Shown in pieces: positions 1 to 13,900 of a stretch of 64,000 nucleotides of DNA (positions within the stretch are counted from its first letter, which is position 1; each line of letters starts with the position of its first letter). Below the pieces are notes generated by a model. It saw nothing but the letters and a program-made list of their open reading frames with translations. It had not been told where the DNA came from and ran no database searches. The DNA lies in contig NC_091972.1 of NCBI RefSeq assembly GCF_036711975.1, forward strand, positions 11,661,001 to 11,725,000, read 5' to 3'. The DNA is from Onthophagus taurus (taxonomy: Eukaryota; Arthropoda; Insecta; Coleoptera; Scarabaeidae). A program made the translations under genes and the position numbers.

Positions 1-1939
1 TCATTAATAAATTTAATGCGAGTTTTGTTGCAGTTGAATGAATTATTCTCCACCATCAGTATTTGGTTCTGCATCATTTGTATTATTTATCTTATGGTAT
101 CGCTTCAAATAATGTATCGTTTTAATTTTTACTGTGATGGTTTATTCTTTTTAAATAAGTCCTTTTTATGTGTGCCACAGTTTATACAATAAAATTAATA
201 AAATTTAACTTACCTTTCTGAATGAATACATTTTTCAATTGAATCTCGGACTATAAAATATGAAATTTTAGATTGTATAAAAATTTATATCGTAAATTAT
301 TACCGTCTATTACTCCTTTTTCGAGAATATCTTTAAATGCTAAGGGGTAGTTTTTTAGATGAACATACTTACCCATTGTTTATAAAAACTTTACACAAAC
401 TAAATTAAACTAACACTATAGTACACAATAAAATAACAACTATTGACTATAAATTCAAAAATTTTGTTAAATTACACAATCATTAGTAGAAAATCACGGA
501 AAATAAAGTTCAAAACGTACTTTTGGAAATGATTATTTTCTCTACCACATTAAAAAGTAATAGATAAAACAAGGAGCTTCGATGAAGAGAGTCGATGTAA
601 GCGCCGCTCAGTCGGCAAGAGGCGGGACTAACGCGGTGGTAATACTTCGTGGGAATCTTGACGGAAAATATTCATTTTTACGCTACCTTTTTGCAATTTT
701 AGCAAATTACAAGCTATTCCTTTATAACTAAAAATTTTGAAAAAATTGATTTGAAAAATATTACTATTTTCAAGTATACTATCATGCAAGCTAAAAAAGA
801 ACGACCAAATTGTATAATATTGAGGAAAAAAACCCCTTTTTTTGGAAAACTTTAAAAATTTTCACCATGCGTTATGTAGAATTGTTAGAAGAAGCTATGT
901 ACAAAATTTCATCCAAATATTTTCATAAATAATGTATGTTTTTTGTAATTTGCCGAGCTGTATGGTAAAGTAGCCTCTTAACGGATACTTCAATCAAGAG
1001 CATGAATAATAAATCGACGTTCGACGTTCTTTGTCCCTCAAGAGTCTAGAACGTCAAAATATAAGTTCAAATAAACATAAAACTTGAAATTTGGTGATTT
1101 CGATTCTAATGAACAATTAAGGGTTTTAGTTTGTGAGTAGTAAAAGGTCCCACTATAATAAAGAATGCGCAACAGAAGGCTTAATTAGCGGTACTTCCGT
1201 GAACATAACTAGCGAAATAGCGGAAGTGCAGGCGCGCCAACCACGCAAAAACATAATTAATCCGACGGCTTTCCTCGGCCCGCCCCCTTATCCCGACTTA
1301 ATTACCAACACGAGGTGGAAGTACGAGTGAACAGAGAGGTTTGAGGGCATTTTCAAAGCGGTCGAAGTAATTAAAAAGAACCAAGCTATGCAAACAATTT
1401 TCCGGAACGGTTTCACCTTACCTTTTCCTTCGAGATGCTTCAACTAATTCAATTTATTATTTGCCAAGTCCGGAAGTACCACAGTTTATCCGAATTTTGT
1501 GTTTCGCCCTAGTAATAAATACTTAAACGATTTCCATTTGGTTAAAAAATTAAACAAACTTGGATTATTGGAAAACCTCGTGAAACTAAATATTAATCCA
1601 GAAAAAAATTTAATCGAACGTTTTCCATTAAACAAACAACCGCCTGAATTCGGTTAAAATAATCGCTTCTCGGAAGTAGAGAAAAGCAAAGTAGGTCGAT
1701 AAACAGAAAAGCATAAAGGGCGGATACGAAAGCGAGGAAAAACCAAAAAAAAAAAAAGAAAACAAAGTGAGAAAACGAAAGCATCGAATGTATAAGTGAT
1801 GGGAAAGGATGTTTCGTTTGTATTGGCAAGTTTCGATTTTCAAATCGCGGTTTAGTTTTCGTGGTAATTTTTCTTCGTCGGAAGGCAATTTGTTGTGTCC
1901 CCTTTTTCAAACCTCTCGGTGTTTCTCTTATTGTTTCAG
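1..1939. other. Upstream flank or intron of the zinc-finger gene, no exon recognised
   Basis: AT-rich sequence with CpG-rich islands near 590-660 and 1180-1330. The first recognisable exon, at 1940, begins with two bases that complete a codon, so a coding exon must lie further upstream, either in here or outside the window. Short open frames in this stretch look non-coding and lack splice support. No RNA gene seen. Confidence 0.5.
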
Positions 1940-4900
1940 TTTCTTCTACGGACGAGAAAAAGCCGTCAAGTCTCAACTCGGAAGCGTCCAAGTTAACGGT
2001 AAAAAGACCGCGACCGAAAGCAGTATCACCAAATCGACAAGGACCTCAACAATGTCAGGTAATCCAACAATGTTATTCGTATTTATTTAAACAATTTTAA
2101 TTAATAAAACTGAAATAATCCTTTGAACTGTAGTTGATGGGTATGCACGGTATTAATTAATGCAAATGATAGCTAAACGAACGATGTACGCTGAACTGAG
2201 TTGGTTCGAGGAAAATTAAAAATCCAATTTCCAGAAATACCATTGTTAATTAAGCCCTTTCGATAAATCAATACCGGGCAACAATTAACAGAGCTATAAC
2301 TCCACGAACCCGAAACCGTTTTGTTACCAATACGTATTATACAGTGTATATGGATACTTAAGCGGTCGTGTGTGGTTATTAGAGGAAATTAATTAGCTGA
2401 TATTGAAATTAACTGCAATAAGCGACAAAGTAAATAGTATTAGTAGATATATGGAGATTAATGAATGTTGCAATATGTAATAACGGAAAAGACAAAAAGA
2501 TGCGTTTAAAGCTATAAGTAATTTGTCATAATATAGCACCAACAACTGGATACTTAGTTTCAAAGAGTACGAACGCGAAGAAGATTCATGTTGACATTCG
2601 TTCGCGCTTTCAGCTTTTATTGGCACGTAAATTCTGGCAACTCCACGCCCACCTGCGCCAAATATAACTTCATTACCGACGCTTCGAGTCGCATTGTCCG
2701 TTCGAAAACGTGGCAAAGATTCGCTCGGCTTACAAATCATTCTTACGACTTTCAATTATAACGTTACGCCACAATTCACAACGGAACACCTTGGAGCGTT
2801 CTCGTTGCAGCAAACAACAACTTCGTCTCTCTAGGAGTTGATTTACGAGACAATTTTCGTAAATAAAACGTTATTAAATTTAGGAGTTTAAGTTTTAAAT
2901 TTAAATGTTATACAATCTGTTTAGGTGTATTTGCGTATAATTGCTTGGATAGTTAGTTTCAGTTTTAAATTAGACACGGAGACGGCCCGCGCGTCGCTTT
3001 TAGTCTGGGTTGGAAAAACGGGTCGGTCATTAGAGTGAAAAACCGAAGTTTTCCCTAGACAGACGCGCGTTGACTAATGGCCGAGAGGGTAAAGCGACGC
3101 CGGCGACGTCGACGTCGTTCGTCTCTCGAAATTCTAAATTGAACAGCAATTACGACTTTGCTTCGCACTCGTTTGCGTCCGAGTTTTGAACGGAAAATTC
3201 TTGTTCGGGCCAGTTTTATAACCCGGACGATTCGAGGATATCGGGGGAAAACTTCTCCATTCGCGACGTAATGATGATTGCATTAAAATTAGAACACCAG
3301 AAACGTGGCAACTTTTTTTACGACATTTTTTAACCGGTAATTCACCAATCGTGTCTGTTTCGAGGAAAATTTCGGCTGAAAAAAGGAGGGATTTACTTAA
3401 AAAAAAGTCCATTAGTGATGATCTGGGTTGGGAAATCTTTTCCATTTCTTTTATGATGCCATTAACTGATTTTAAAGTGTCTCGGAAACTTTGCTATCCT
3501 ACTCCTTAACAATTGTGATTTTTAAAAATTTAAATGTTTTAAAATTTGTTTGCATATAGCATCTAATAAAAATTCGTTTCGAACGTAATAAATATGCGAA
3601 ACGTTTCAAAACGGAACAAAGGAGCTCTCAAAAAACGAATACACTTCCACGAAAAGCGAATAATAAGGAGCGTCTGGTGTTGAATGTAACAAGTCGAACA
3701 AGGACCGAATCGTTGCGACGTTTCCGTATCAGGCTCGTGGCCAAGAAATGCGACTCGTCCGCATAACCGACCCGTGTAAACACGTTTCCTGATCTCGAAT
3801 TTCGTTCGCAGGTGTGCTCAAAAGTCTTCGGTAACGCGTCAGCCCTCGCCAAGCACAAGCTTACACACAGCGACGAACGGAAATACATCTGCAACATGTG
3901 CGGAAAAGCGTTCAAGCGGCAGGATCACCTGTAAGTGTTACATTTGCCAAAGGTTGTCTCACCTAGGCAACACAAACTTCTTGTTGAAGGAATTGTTTCA
4001 AAAAAAAACATTGCAGGAATGGTCACATGCTCACCCATAGGAACAAAAAACCGTACGAGTGTAAAGCGGAGGGATGCGGAAAAAGTTATTGCGATGCGCG
4101 GTCATTGAGAAGACACACTGAAAATCATCATAGCAGTGGGTCTTCTAATGGAGCCACCACAATGTCTCCAGCCCAAGGAGCAGCTTCCGGTGATGCAGCT
4201 TCGCCTCATGGGTCAAGCTGTATTCAATATGCACCTCCACCAACGACATCGGTTACATCAACAACCACCACTACGACTACTTCTTTAGGAAATAGTGGAT
4301 CAAGTAATTCGACAGGAAAAAGTCAGTTACAACAACTTTTAGCAACAGAACCTGTTAAGGTTAGTTCTTAAATTTTAAATATTTTAGATGTTCTAAAAAG
4401 AACTCTGTAGTAAATAGGGAAGTTCGAATTGGGGGTTGGGGTATCGACAGTTAATAAATTACGACGGCTGGCGTGATATTTCCCGCCCTCGTAGTTCGTG
4501 GAGACGGCAGCGCCGCTAGGGGGTAGAAATTATTTCCTTAAGCCGTACAAATGACCAACCCGGTCCGAACTCGAGATTTTCCGGGCATTTTTCACGACCC
4601 GATAACGCGCTCGGTCAAGAGAGAGAAAAGGGAAACGTGCTGATAAATTGGGCGCCGCGCGAAATTCAAATGGGCTCTAGATAAATTGGGTTTTAAAAAT
4701 AGCGGGATCTTTTAAAATGAAGGAAAATTTATTTCTGCCGTTCCCTAAACGCGTCCCTCTTCAATGATGTTATAAGAGTCTCTTCTGCGCGCATCCCAGC
4801 TGTAGGATTACCACTAAACTAATATAGATAAGTTTCGTCCGGTTTTAATTTAATACCCCGGGCAAAGTTCACATTAATCCCGGGGTAATTTCGTTAAAAC

Positions 4901-7900
4901 CTGTTTACAGGGCGGCATCAGCGCAGCCCGAAACTGTTTGCTCTCGACGGGACGTAAAGTCGTTATTAAAACTTGTAGGGAGGTGGTGCCAACGACGGCC
5001 TAACGAAGCAGCTGGACCTGATCCATCAAATAATGGAGCAGACGCAGAGACAATCACATTCGGTCACCACCAAAACTAATTTAAAATCCAACTCGAAATC
5101 CAACACTAAGAGCTCTAGCAGTAAAGTACAAAAACCTTTATCGGTAAGTTATTGGAATATCATGTTGCACATTAAATCTTAACAAACCATATATTTTAAT
5201 AATTTTCTCTTGATATGAATGTTATATTAATAAATTGTTAGATGCGTGACTGGTGCGTAAACCGTTATCGATCGAACTGTCAGCTGTAACAAACATTTAC
5301 CTGTTTGAGTTGCGCCGACACACGATATTCCCCGGTAATTACTGAGTAATTTACGATGGACAGCCGGACCCCGATATCGAAATTGATGCCCGGAACTGTC
5401 AAAATTCGACGGCGCGTATCGAACGACCGCTTGCTCAGCGGGATTTTTTTCCGCTAAACCAGCCAAACTCAGAGAAAAAAAGCTTCCTGTTTTTTTACTG
5501 ACTATCGCCCAAATTGCGCACCAAACGCAAACCGGTAAACTGATTTCGGTGCTGCGATAAAGCTGAACCTCATCCCCAATTATTTATCAACATTTTGAAA
5601 TACACAAATGTGCACCATTGAATAAGATTTAGTAGAATAGAAGCATCACACTGACAATAGTCCTTGTAAATGGTTCTCGTTGTTCTAATCTCCCTTCAAA
5701 ACGCTAAATGCGACCCCTCCCCAAGTGACCAGCTTTTGTTAGCCAGGATTTGATTTACGTGACGTTGTTAATAACGTCACGTACAGCGCTCAGGGTAAGG
5801 ACCATTTTGTACACGAGAGGAAGGTGTAAATTAGGTTCAAAAATAACGTCTTGTTTCCCACACCCCTCAAATTAATATAATTAACAATTATCTTTGCGCA
5901 ATTAAGAACATTAATTAAAATTAGAGTACTAAATGAAGATGTTAAGAGAGAATATTCACGTACCAAACTCTGAATAGCATATTTTGCATATTTGTCGGGT
6001 AGCGTACATCCGCATTTGCGTTTTCAGCGTTTTCCAGAATTTCATTTCTAACCGGGAGAGTTTCACGTATGTCCGAACATTGCGAACAGGACTCTCGCAT
6101 ATACACAGACGCGCAGTATAGTTTCATAATAAAGTTAGCGAGTATCGAACGTGCACAACCCGAACGTTAATCATCGCAGCCAAGAATTCATGTATGTGCG
6201 ATTGTATATTTACAACTGATTTTGGACACCAAATCAATAATAGACATTCGTTTATGAAATGAAATCGAATACAAATGTACTGTTATAACTAGTTGGTATA
6301 ATATTTATATGTTACAGGAAGTAATTTTAGCTCTTTATCATTGAAAAAGTACTTCCTCTGCGGCGACTATTAACATTGTCCTGGAAATGCATTGCTTTTA
6401 AATAAATATTAATGCATTAATATCCTATTTCTATATATTTATGTGTTCCATTCAAATTCCATTTTAGTCTCCCACTAGAATAATGAATCTTCTAGCAGAA
6501 ATATATTTCCAACTGTGACTAATCAAACTCCTCTTTACATTACAAAGTGTGTAATGTTTTTACAGCAATTAACCACAGCTATACCATTATCATGTTTACA
6601 TTGCTTAACTTGAATGTCTGGAAAGCCTCTTAACTAAATAGAGTGGATGTACAATTACGCTTTAGGCGCATAATACATAAAACAATTTTGGCCCATGATC
6701 ATGGTCTACAACTCGCTGGATTTCCATGGTGTTGTAACGCATATTTTACTACAGTTTGAACATAGATTGATAATACCTCATATTTTATAAATAATTGATG
6801 AGTTGGGAATCTTATACCCACATTAAGTAAATTTTTTACAATTAACCTTTGGATTGTGCGTAATTTTTCTAATTAGATATCTGAAGTTGTTGCCCAAGCA
6901 ATAATGCCGTATCTCCAATTTGCCTCAACCATGGCAAAATAATATGTCTTCAATAAAACGCTCGGCGCATGTGGTGACAGTCTTTTGATCAAGAACATTA
7001 TGGATTTTGGTTTTTCACATATTACCAATATGCACATCCCACCTGAAATATTGATCCACCACAATGCCGAGATATTTCACAGAACTAACTCTAGTAATCT
7101 TAGGACAATCACAATCAGCTTATTGACACCGAAATGACAGTGATACTTAAATTTTGAATGTTATTGCTAAAATTAATTGAAGATGATTGTTGGGTCATAT
7201 CCAAAAAGAGACGTCTCTTTTAGTTAGAATCCTGATATTAAATAGAGTGTATGTAGAGTAAATAGGTTAGCCTCTAGATGAAACTAGCCAGACATCAAAC
7301 CAGTTAATGTGCAGAGAAGTCTTTAAATAATTAAGATAATTAAGAAAATCTAAATCTAAACTAAAAAATTGTATCCCTCGTAGTCATTACGTTTTCTGAT
7401 GACAAGGCCATCAAGAAAAGAGGCCTACTTAGAAGACTTAGCTTCTATTGAAAATTATACACGATCATTGTAACCATAAAGGTTTGGAAATCCCAAGAAA
7501 ACTAAAGAAACAGAACAGATATGATGATATCTACTTACATAAAAATAAAGACACTTCACAGGCCACTTTGTGAAACCGTAAGAAGTAGGTCACCCGTGGA
7601 GTATTAATGGTAAAATAAGATGTAAGGGATTACCCTTAAGGGTGCCAAACAAGTGTTAATAGTATTGACCTTTATATATGAAGGTAGGGCAATAACATAG
7701 AACCGGATGATTTTAATGAATTAAGGTTTTATATGAACGGGTGAGGATACACCTAGTAGCATGTTCTTTTTGCCTCCTTTATGTATCCTTCTAAATTATA
7801 GAAATAACCAATTTAGTAGGAATAATTGTAAATAGAACGCTGTTTAGAAAATAATACTTTGACGGTTAATTGGGTATGTACAAAATCCTAAGAATTGTCC

Positions 7901-10900
7901 CTCAAAGGTGAGGTGAGATGGTAGAGTGTATGATGATTTGGAATTAATAATCATTGATGTTTATTTCTTGCTTTCTCTTGCATCAAACCTGAAACAGTTC
8001 AAAGAAATAAACCTGTCACAATTCATGTAGGCTCTATAGAACGAACCGAAAATCATCATATCAAGCTTGTCTGACAGCAGGTTGTAGTTCTTCTGTTGTG
8101 GTAGGTGAAAAAATCAAAAACTTATTTTTCCATACATTTCTTAGCTTCACCTTTCGAGTACGATATAAAAAGGATAAGGTTTCTTGAAGCAGATTTCTTA
8201 CCTGTGTTGGATTATTTTGCTCTCCACTTTTGAAATTTTTTTTCCTTTCAAACTTACGATTAGTAAACGATTAGTTAGGTTTCACTAAAAACTGATTTTG
8301 TTTACAAGTTTCAAATTAATACTATTGTATAGGACAGTTAAGTCCACTTCATTGCCGCTATCATTTGAGTCCTATACCGATACTCTATTTCTAGATTATC
8401 TTGGTCTCAATCACTGGCACTATTCTTAAAATGCTCTGGATCACTATCTTCTACTATCATTATGTTTTTTCACTCTTCCGGCAAGTTTGTAAAAATATCT
8501 CGTGTGCACCAGTGTTATTTGTAAATTAACGAAAAATATTGTCAGTTTATATTTTTCATTCCTAGCTCGCTACAGTATTTACCATATCATACATAATCAA
8601 GTTATGCATCCTTAATTACATCTGTTACTTTATTTAACTTTTCTATTAATTAGCCACAAAAACATTCAAAGATATCGGAAATTCTTTTTCCTACTTTATT
8701 ATCAGAAAGTGAAATCATTTTAAGTTGATCGGCATACGGTTCGTCGAGAAAAGAATGCATATAATGATTTTGAATTGCTCCAACAAGTTGGAAGCCGTTG
8801 GTTTAGTTCACTTCACTTCAACTTCGCGTTCTCGTACATCTCAAAATAGAGGAAAACTTGTTTTTCAGTTTGAAAAGTAAGTACTCGTCTGAGATACAGG
8901 TACCACAGAGTATTAGTTTATAGACGACTAACCTGCATCGTAGTTTATTGAATAATTTAATATATCTCACCCAATTTAATATCAACTACAGTTTGGCATA
9001 CATCCAGCGTACGCACATTAGCGGCTAGTTTCCCCGGAGGTCACATAATTATGATGCAATATGAAATATTTTCTATGTTTCGATTACAATCATTTGGCTA
9101 AAATTGCAGTCAGGCCATTCTAATAGGGAGTGATTCAAGGACACATCTTCAAGATGAAGTAGCAGTGTTAGTTTTGCAAATCAAGTGGTATAATCTATTT
9201 AGGTTTGCCTTAATATAGAATAAGAGTATCAATAATTGCTTTTTGTTAATATAATCTAGTTAAAAAGCCAATAAATCATCTTGGGCTTAAAAAACAACTT
9301 CATCATAAATCACCAAATGGTTGTTTTATGTAGCCGACAAATTATACACGGAACGGCCCATTCAATTGTTAATAATTGCGTTGCGTGGCAAGGTAAATCG
9401 ATACAGCTACACAATAGGGGCGTACAGTCGCTGTAAACTCAAATAGAAATCCGACATTGCCATTGTTACCCGTCCCGAATGGCAACAATGCGCATCAATA
9501 GTTATTAGAAGATTACAGAGACAGATTTCGACTGGACCGATGCGTTTCGATTCTCTCCATACCTATGTAGTGAAATGCGCTTTAAGATTAATCTTGGTTA
9601 AATCAAATCAGAAAGACAAAAGAAGATAAAGATAACAAAACATTCTTTTTTTCAAAAAAAAATCTTTTCAAAACCTTTTGGTACTACTAAACAGAAGGAA
9701 AAAGGGAAGATTTATTTGTACATTCGTTATCATGATACGTATACGTTTCCTGCGATCACAAACAAAAGCGCACCCTGAAAGGGGTAACGTAATGTGTTCA
9801 CCCCCATTAGCAAACATGAGTAAGGTCTGAAAATCGTTTCCTGCTTGATATTTGTCAAACAAACTCCAAAAAACTCTTGTCGTTTACATAATTCCAACTA
9901 GAAAGTAACAAAAATTTTAACAATTGAATTTATTATATATAAATAACAAATATAATCGTATTAATTTGAAATTTCAGTACCGTTTTATTTGTTTATAGAA
10001 CAATGATCGCGGGATAATTGCATATTTTTAAACATCCACTTCATTATCCCGCAACGAAAACACATACATACAATAATTAAATTGAATTTTAATTTATAAT
10101 CAATTCCCGAAACTAATATATCCTCCGTTCGCGATGCAATAATGCTCGTTAATGCGACCATTGATAAATTCCACGGGCATCGGTCGAACTTTGCCTATTA
10201 ATATGTTAATAAGCCCCAGTTTCCGATAGGAACGAGAGAGATAATTAAATAAAATCATCGCGACGTTCTCGACGTAATTGAAAAACGCGTTCAGCGTATT
10301 TCCAATTAGCGAAAATCCGCGAGCTTTCGTTACCGGTGCATATCCGGATTATAAACCGTATTTTGGAAATAATTTAATTAACTATAATTACTTTTACGTT
10401 TTACGCAGGTATATTACATCAAAAAAATAACTACTAATTATTAATTAATTCTAATTATAAATTCGAAAAAAATCTAACTAAAACAACAAAATAAGTTGGA
10501 TTACGTTAACTACATAGAGAATTTCGTTTAATCAGGTCATCGTTAACTTAACAAAGGCAATAACTCGTCGTCGTCTACCTTTCTAACCGAATAGAATATC
10601 GATCTAACGTAATTATCAAGCTCCGGTGAGCTCTTCAGATAGTTGCGGAGGGTAGGAACCGTTGGGTTCCCGGGGGTCAAAGTTCGCCAGGTTCTCACAG
10701 CAGCATCCCAAGGGAGCGCAATGCCCTAATCTTGAGCGAGCAGGTTTCCCGTTTCGTTCGCGAACAAGTTAAGAAACTATTAAAGAGGCATTCGAAACAA
10801 AATTCCACTGTCGACTATTAAATTATTTCGAGCGTAACCTTCTTCACCATTTCTTTTAAAATAAAATCAATTTGTCATGTTTCAAAAATTAAATGTGACG

Positions 10901-13900
10901 TGGTCCAAAAACTTTAACTCTTCATAAAACTAGAATGTAAGAAAGGGGTTGCTGACCATTGTGACGTCATCATCTCATTTATTAAAATTACCCTTTGGGG
11001 TAACTATTACGTTGAAATCGTCAGTCTAGAGCTAGATTTGGTGATGTAAAGATAGCTTGCAAGCTTTTCATCGTTAATAAGTTTTAATGGACTTAAATAA
11101 ATACTTGTGGCAACAATATTACATAAAGAAGGTTAATTAAAATTGCTTAAATTAGGGTGGTTTAAAAAATTTATAAATTTTCAGAGTCAAAATGCGTCAA
11201 TCAAACCATCATCTTCTAGTCCACAATCCAAAGTTACCAGTACAACCTCCCCAGGGAACAACGCCAGTTCCTCTGGGAAAGATCAAAAGCCTGTTGAGTG
11301 CAATTTGTGCCATAGAAAATTTAAGAATATACCTGCTTTAAACGGTCACATGAGACTTCATGGTGGATATTTTAAAAAGGTAAACACTTTGTAATTATTT
11401 CAACTACTTTTACGTCTTTTTAATTCATCTCAGGATACCGATAACAAAAAGAATGAAAAGAAAGATCCAAACGGCCCACCTCTACAAACAGCCAGTGTGA
11501 GTGTACGGGCTCTCATAGAAGAAAAGATAATAAGTAAAAGAAACATAAGTTCCTCTTCGGATGATACATCATCACCAGTTAGGACGTCAGCTCCGCCTCT
11601 ATTTCCTCTAACAGTCCATTCCCCAGTCACATCTGGAACCACATCAGAGGCGGATTCATCGAAAACTTCTTTTGCAGTACCCGCGCCTCCTCAATTGAGT
11701 ACGGTTGTAGAAAAAAGTAGAAGACATTCCGATGCGGAAACCTTCACGGTCCCCAGGACTCCGCAACAGGACGCCGATACTCTGGCGGATCTGATACTCA
11801 ACAAAAAGGAAAAAGTTACCGTTAAAAGAACCACTTCCGATCCAGGCCAATCAACTCCTCAAATAATCCAATTCCAATCTGGCGAAGCGTTTACTTTGGG
11901 GGTCACCTATCAACCGGATGACGGTTATCTTTCGCCGAGCCTCCACGATGAAGTTTTCACCCAAGTACAAGATACAATGCTCCTACAAGGTGTCGATACC
12001 CAACAACTCGCTTCCATTCAGTTTCAAAACATCGAAACTGATAGTCTTCTTCAAGATCACCCGGAGCAACAACTTCAAGAAATTTCGTTGGATGATTACA
12101 ATCTACCTGACAGTGTAACGGATTCGCCTTCTTACCAATCAACGCAATCGGTGACCCATCAGGATTTAAGGGCGGTGTTGGATTCGCCACTTCCGGAAAG
12201 CTTGGCAGAGTTCAGTACTTTTCATACCACCGGAAGCTTGGATATTCCATCGCCGAGTTACCAAAGATCTCCAGCTCAATTCTCAAATTCACCACATCCT
12301 TCCATGGCGGCTCAAAGTCCTTTGCAATCCCCTCTGGTGAGACACGATTCACCAGCTTATACATATCCAACACCACCAGCGAGTCATGAGGGGCAAAGTC
12401 CTTGTTTTGGACAGAACACGATTCTTCCAATGGTTTCTCCAAAACAAGAGTACATCAAAGACATCGATCAAAACAATCAACTATTAACAACGGATTTCTT
12501 TTCCACGACAATGTCCAGTTCGGCAGCCGTTGAAGAGGCTTTAGAAGAAGTTCTTCCTGGTGAAAGTATAGCAGCTGATGATTTGTACTCGTCTCTATCA
12601 AATTCACCTCCACCTCAATCTCCTCTATCGATTGGTTTAACTCCCGTGCCTTCTCCTTTATCTAACATCCCAAGCACAACTGTTCCATCACCTCACACTC
12701 AAACAAATTTTACATCAACAAACAATATACATTGTTTTCCTTTACAATCTCAAATGATGCCAAATTCAGACGATCCCTTGCTTTCGAGTAGCCCAAAAGA
12801 TTTTCCGACGAAGAAGAAATTCGAATTTAACGGAATCCCATTAAAATTAATCAGCGGTAATGCTATCATCGACAGCAACTTCACCGGGATCCTTCTTGAT
12901 GCAAATGGGGAATTAAAATTAATACAAACCGGTCCGAATGCATTTCATACCAAAAACATCGTTTTGGCGACTCCTCATATTATCACCCAACTTCACAATA
13001 ATCATCCAAGCAAAGAAGAGGATGCAAATAAAAAAATGGTTCCACCTGTAAAACAAATTATACAAACCGTCGTTCCCACAGCAACAAAGCAAATCATTTT
13101 AACGAAACCGAAAGATGTTAAAATAGAAACAATGAAACATGAAGAAGTCTTTTTAAGTCCAACAACGTAAGAAGTATAAAATCGTTTACGAAGCAATAAT
13201 TGAGGTTGTTTAATTTTTAGTATATCCAGTAATTCTACAAAGAATCCTCGGAAAAGGCCTCGATCTGAACCGCTACAACTACCTATTTTACATCAATCAA
13301 GATTAAGGGCTACAAGAAGTAAACCACATGGTTCGTCGAGATTTACACCATCTCCCATTTTAAACCCAAGTCGACCCGGAAATGGGTTGTATTGGAATAT
13401 GAAATCTAAACCGATTGGTAATAATAAACCAATTATTAATTTCTTAACAAATTATTGGTGTGTTTTATTAACTTTAGATCCAGAAAACCAAGAAACAACA
13501 TGGACCGATCCTGTTCCAGAAACCGACTCTACACCACACATAAACGTTGGGTCACATTTCCAAACCTTATTACCTCAATGCAGACCTTTGGATACTCGGT
13601 ATGTTCAACAACCGACTAAAGAAGATCTTCTTTGGGATCCTGGTATAAATAAATCAAAAGAAGAGGTCGAAATGTATTTTGATTTTGCTTGCTGCGCTGC
13701 TCTTCCTGGCGGTGGAAGAAACCAAGAGTACGCAATGCACGTTCTCAACCTCTCCGATGGAAATATCCATGTAAGAAATTAATATTTGGTTAATGAGTAC
13801 GTTTAAAACGAAATTTTTAGGAAGCAATGCTGAAATTGATGCAACCGACTCCGTCTCTGCCTTCTAAAAACCCCCTTCACGACTACCACTATTCAGAAAC

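Larger units (their letters stand above)
5144..11184 (+). other. Large 6 kb intron of the zinc-finger gene
   Basis: The intron runs from donor GTAAGT at 5144 to acceptor TCAG ending at 11184. It holds a CRE-like palindrome at 5756-5783, a LINE relic at about 6550-7120 (-), and CpG-rich blocks near 5220-5560, 9340-9550, 10120-10360 and 10600-10770. The rest is AT-rich without recognisable genes. Confidence 0.6.

Noticed and set aside
1593-2090. Overlapping frames on both strands around 1600-2090
   Set aside because: Composition is low-complexity and only 1940-2058 has splice sites and joins to a zinc finger.
11430-13196. Minus-strand frames opposite the long zinc-finger gene exon
   Set aside because: Antisense shadows of a 1.7 kb coding exon with no domains or splice support.
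13387-13782. Continuous open frame through 13417-13478 as one exon
   Set aside because: A 60-bp intron with GTAATA donor and TTTAG acceptor keeps the frame and removes a segment ([13 protein letters not shown]...) that is unlike the surrounding sequence; the spliced version fits the family better.
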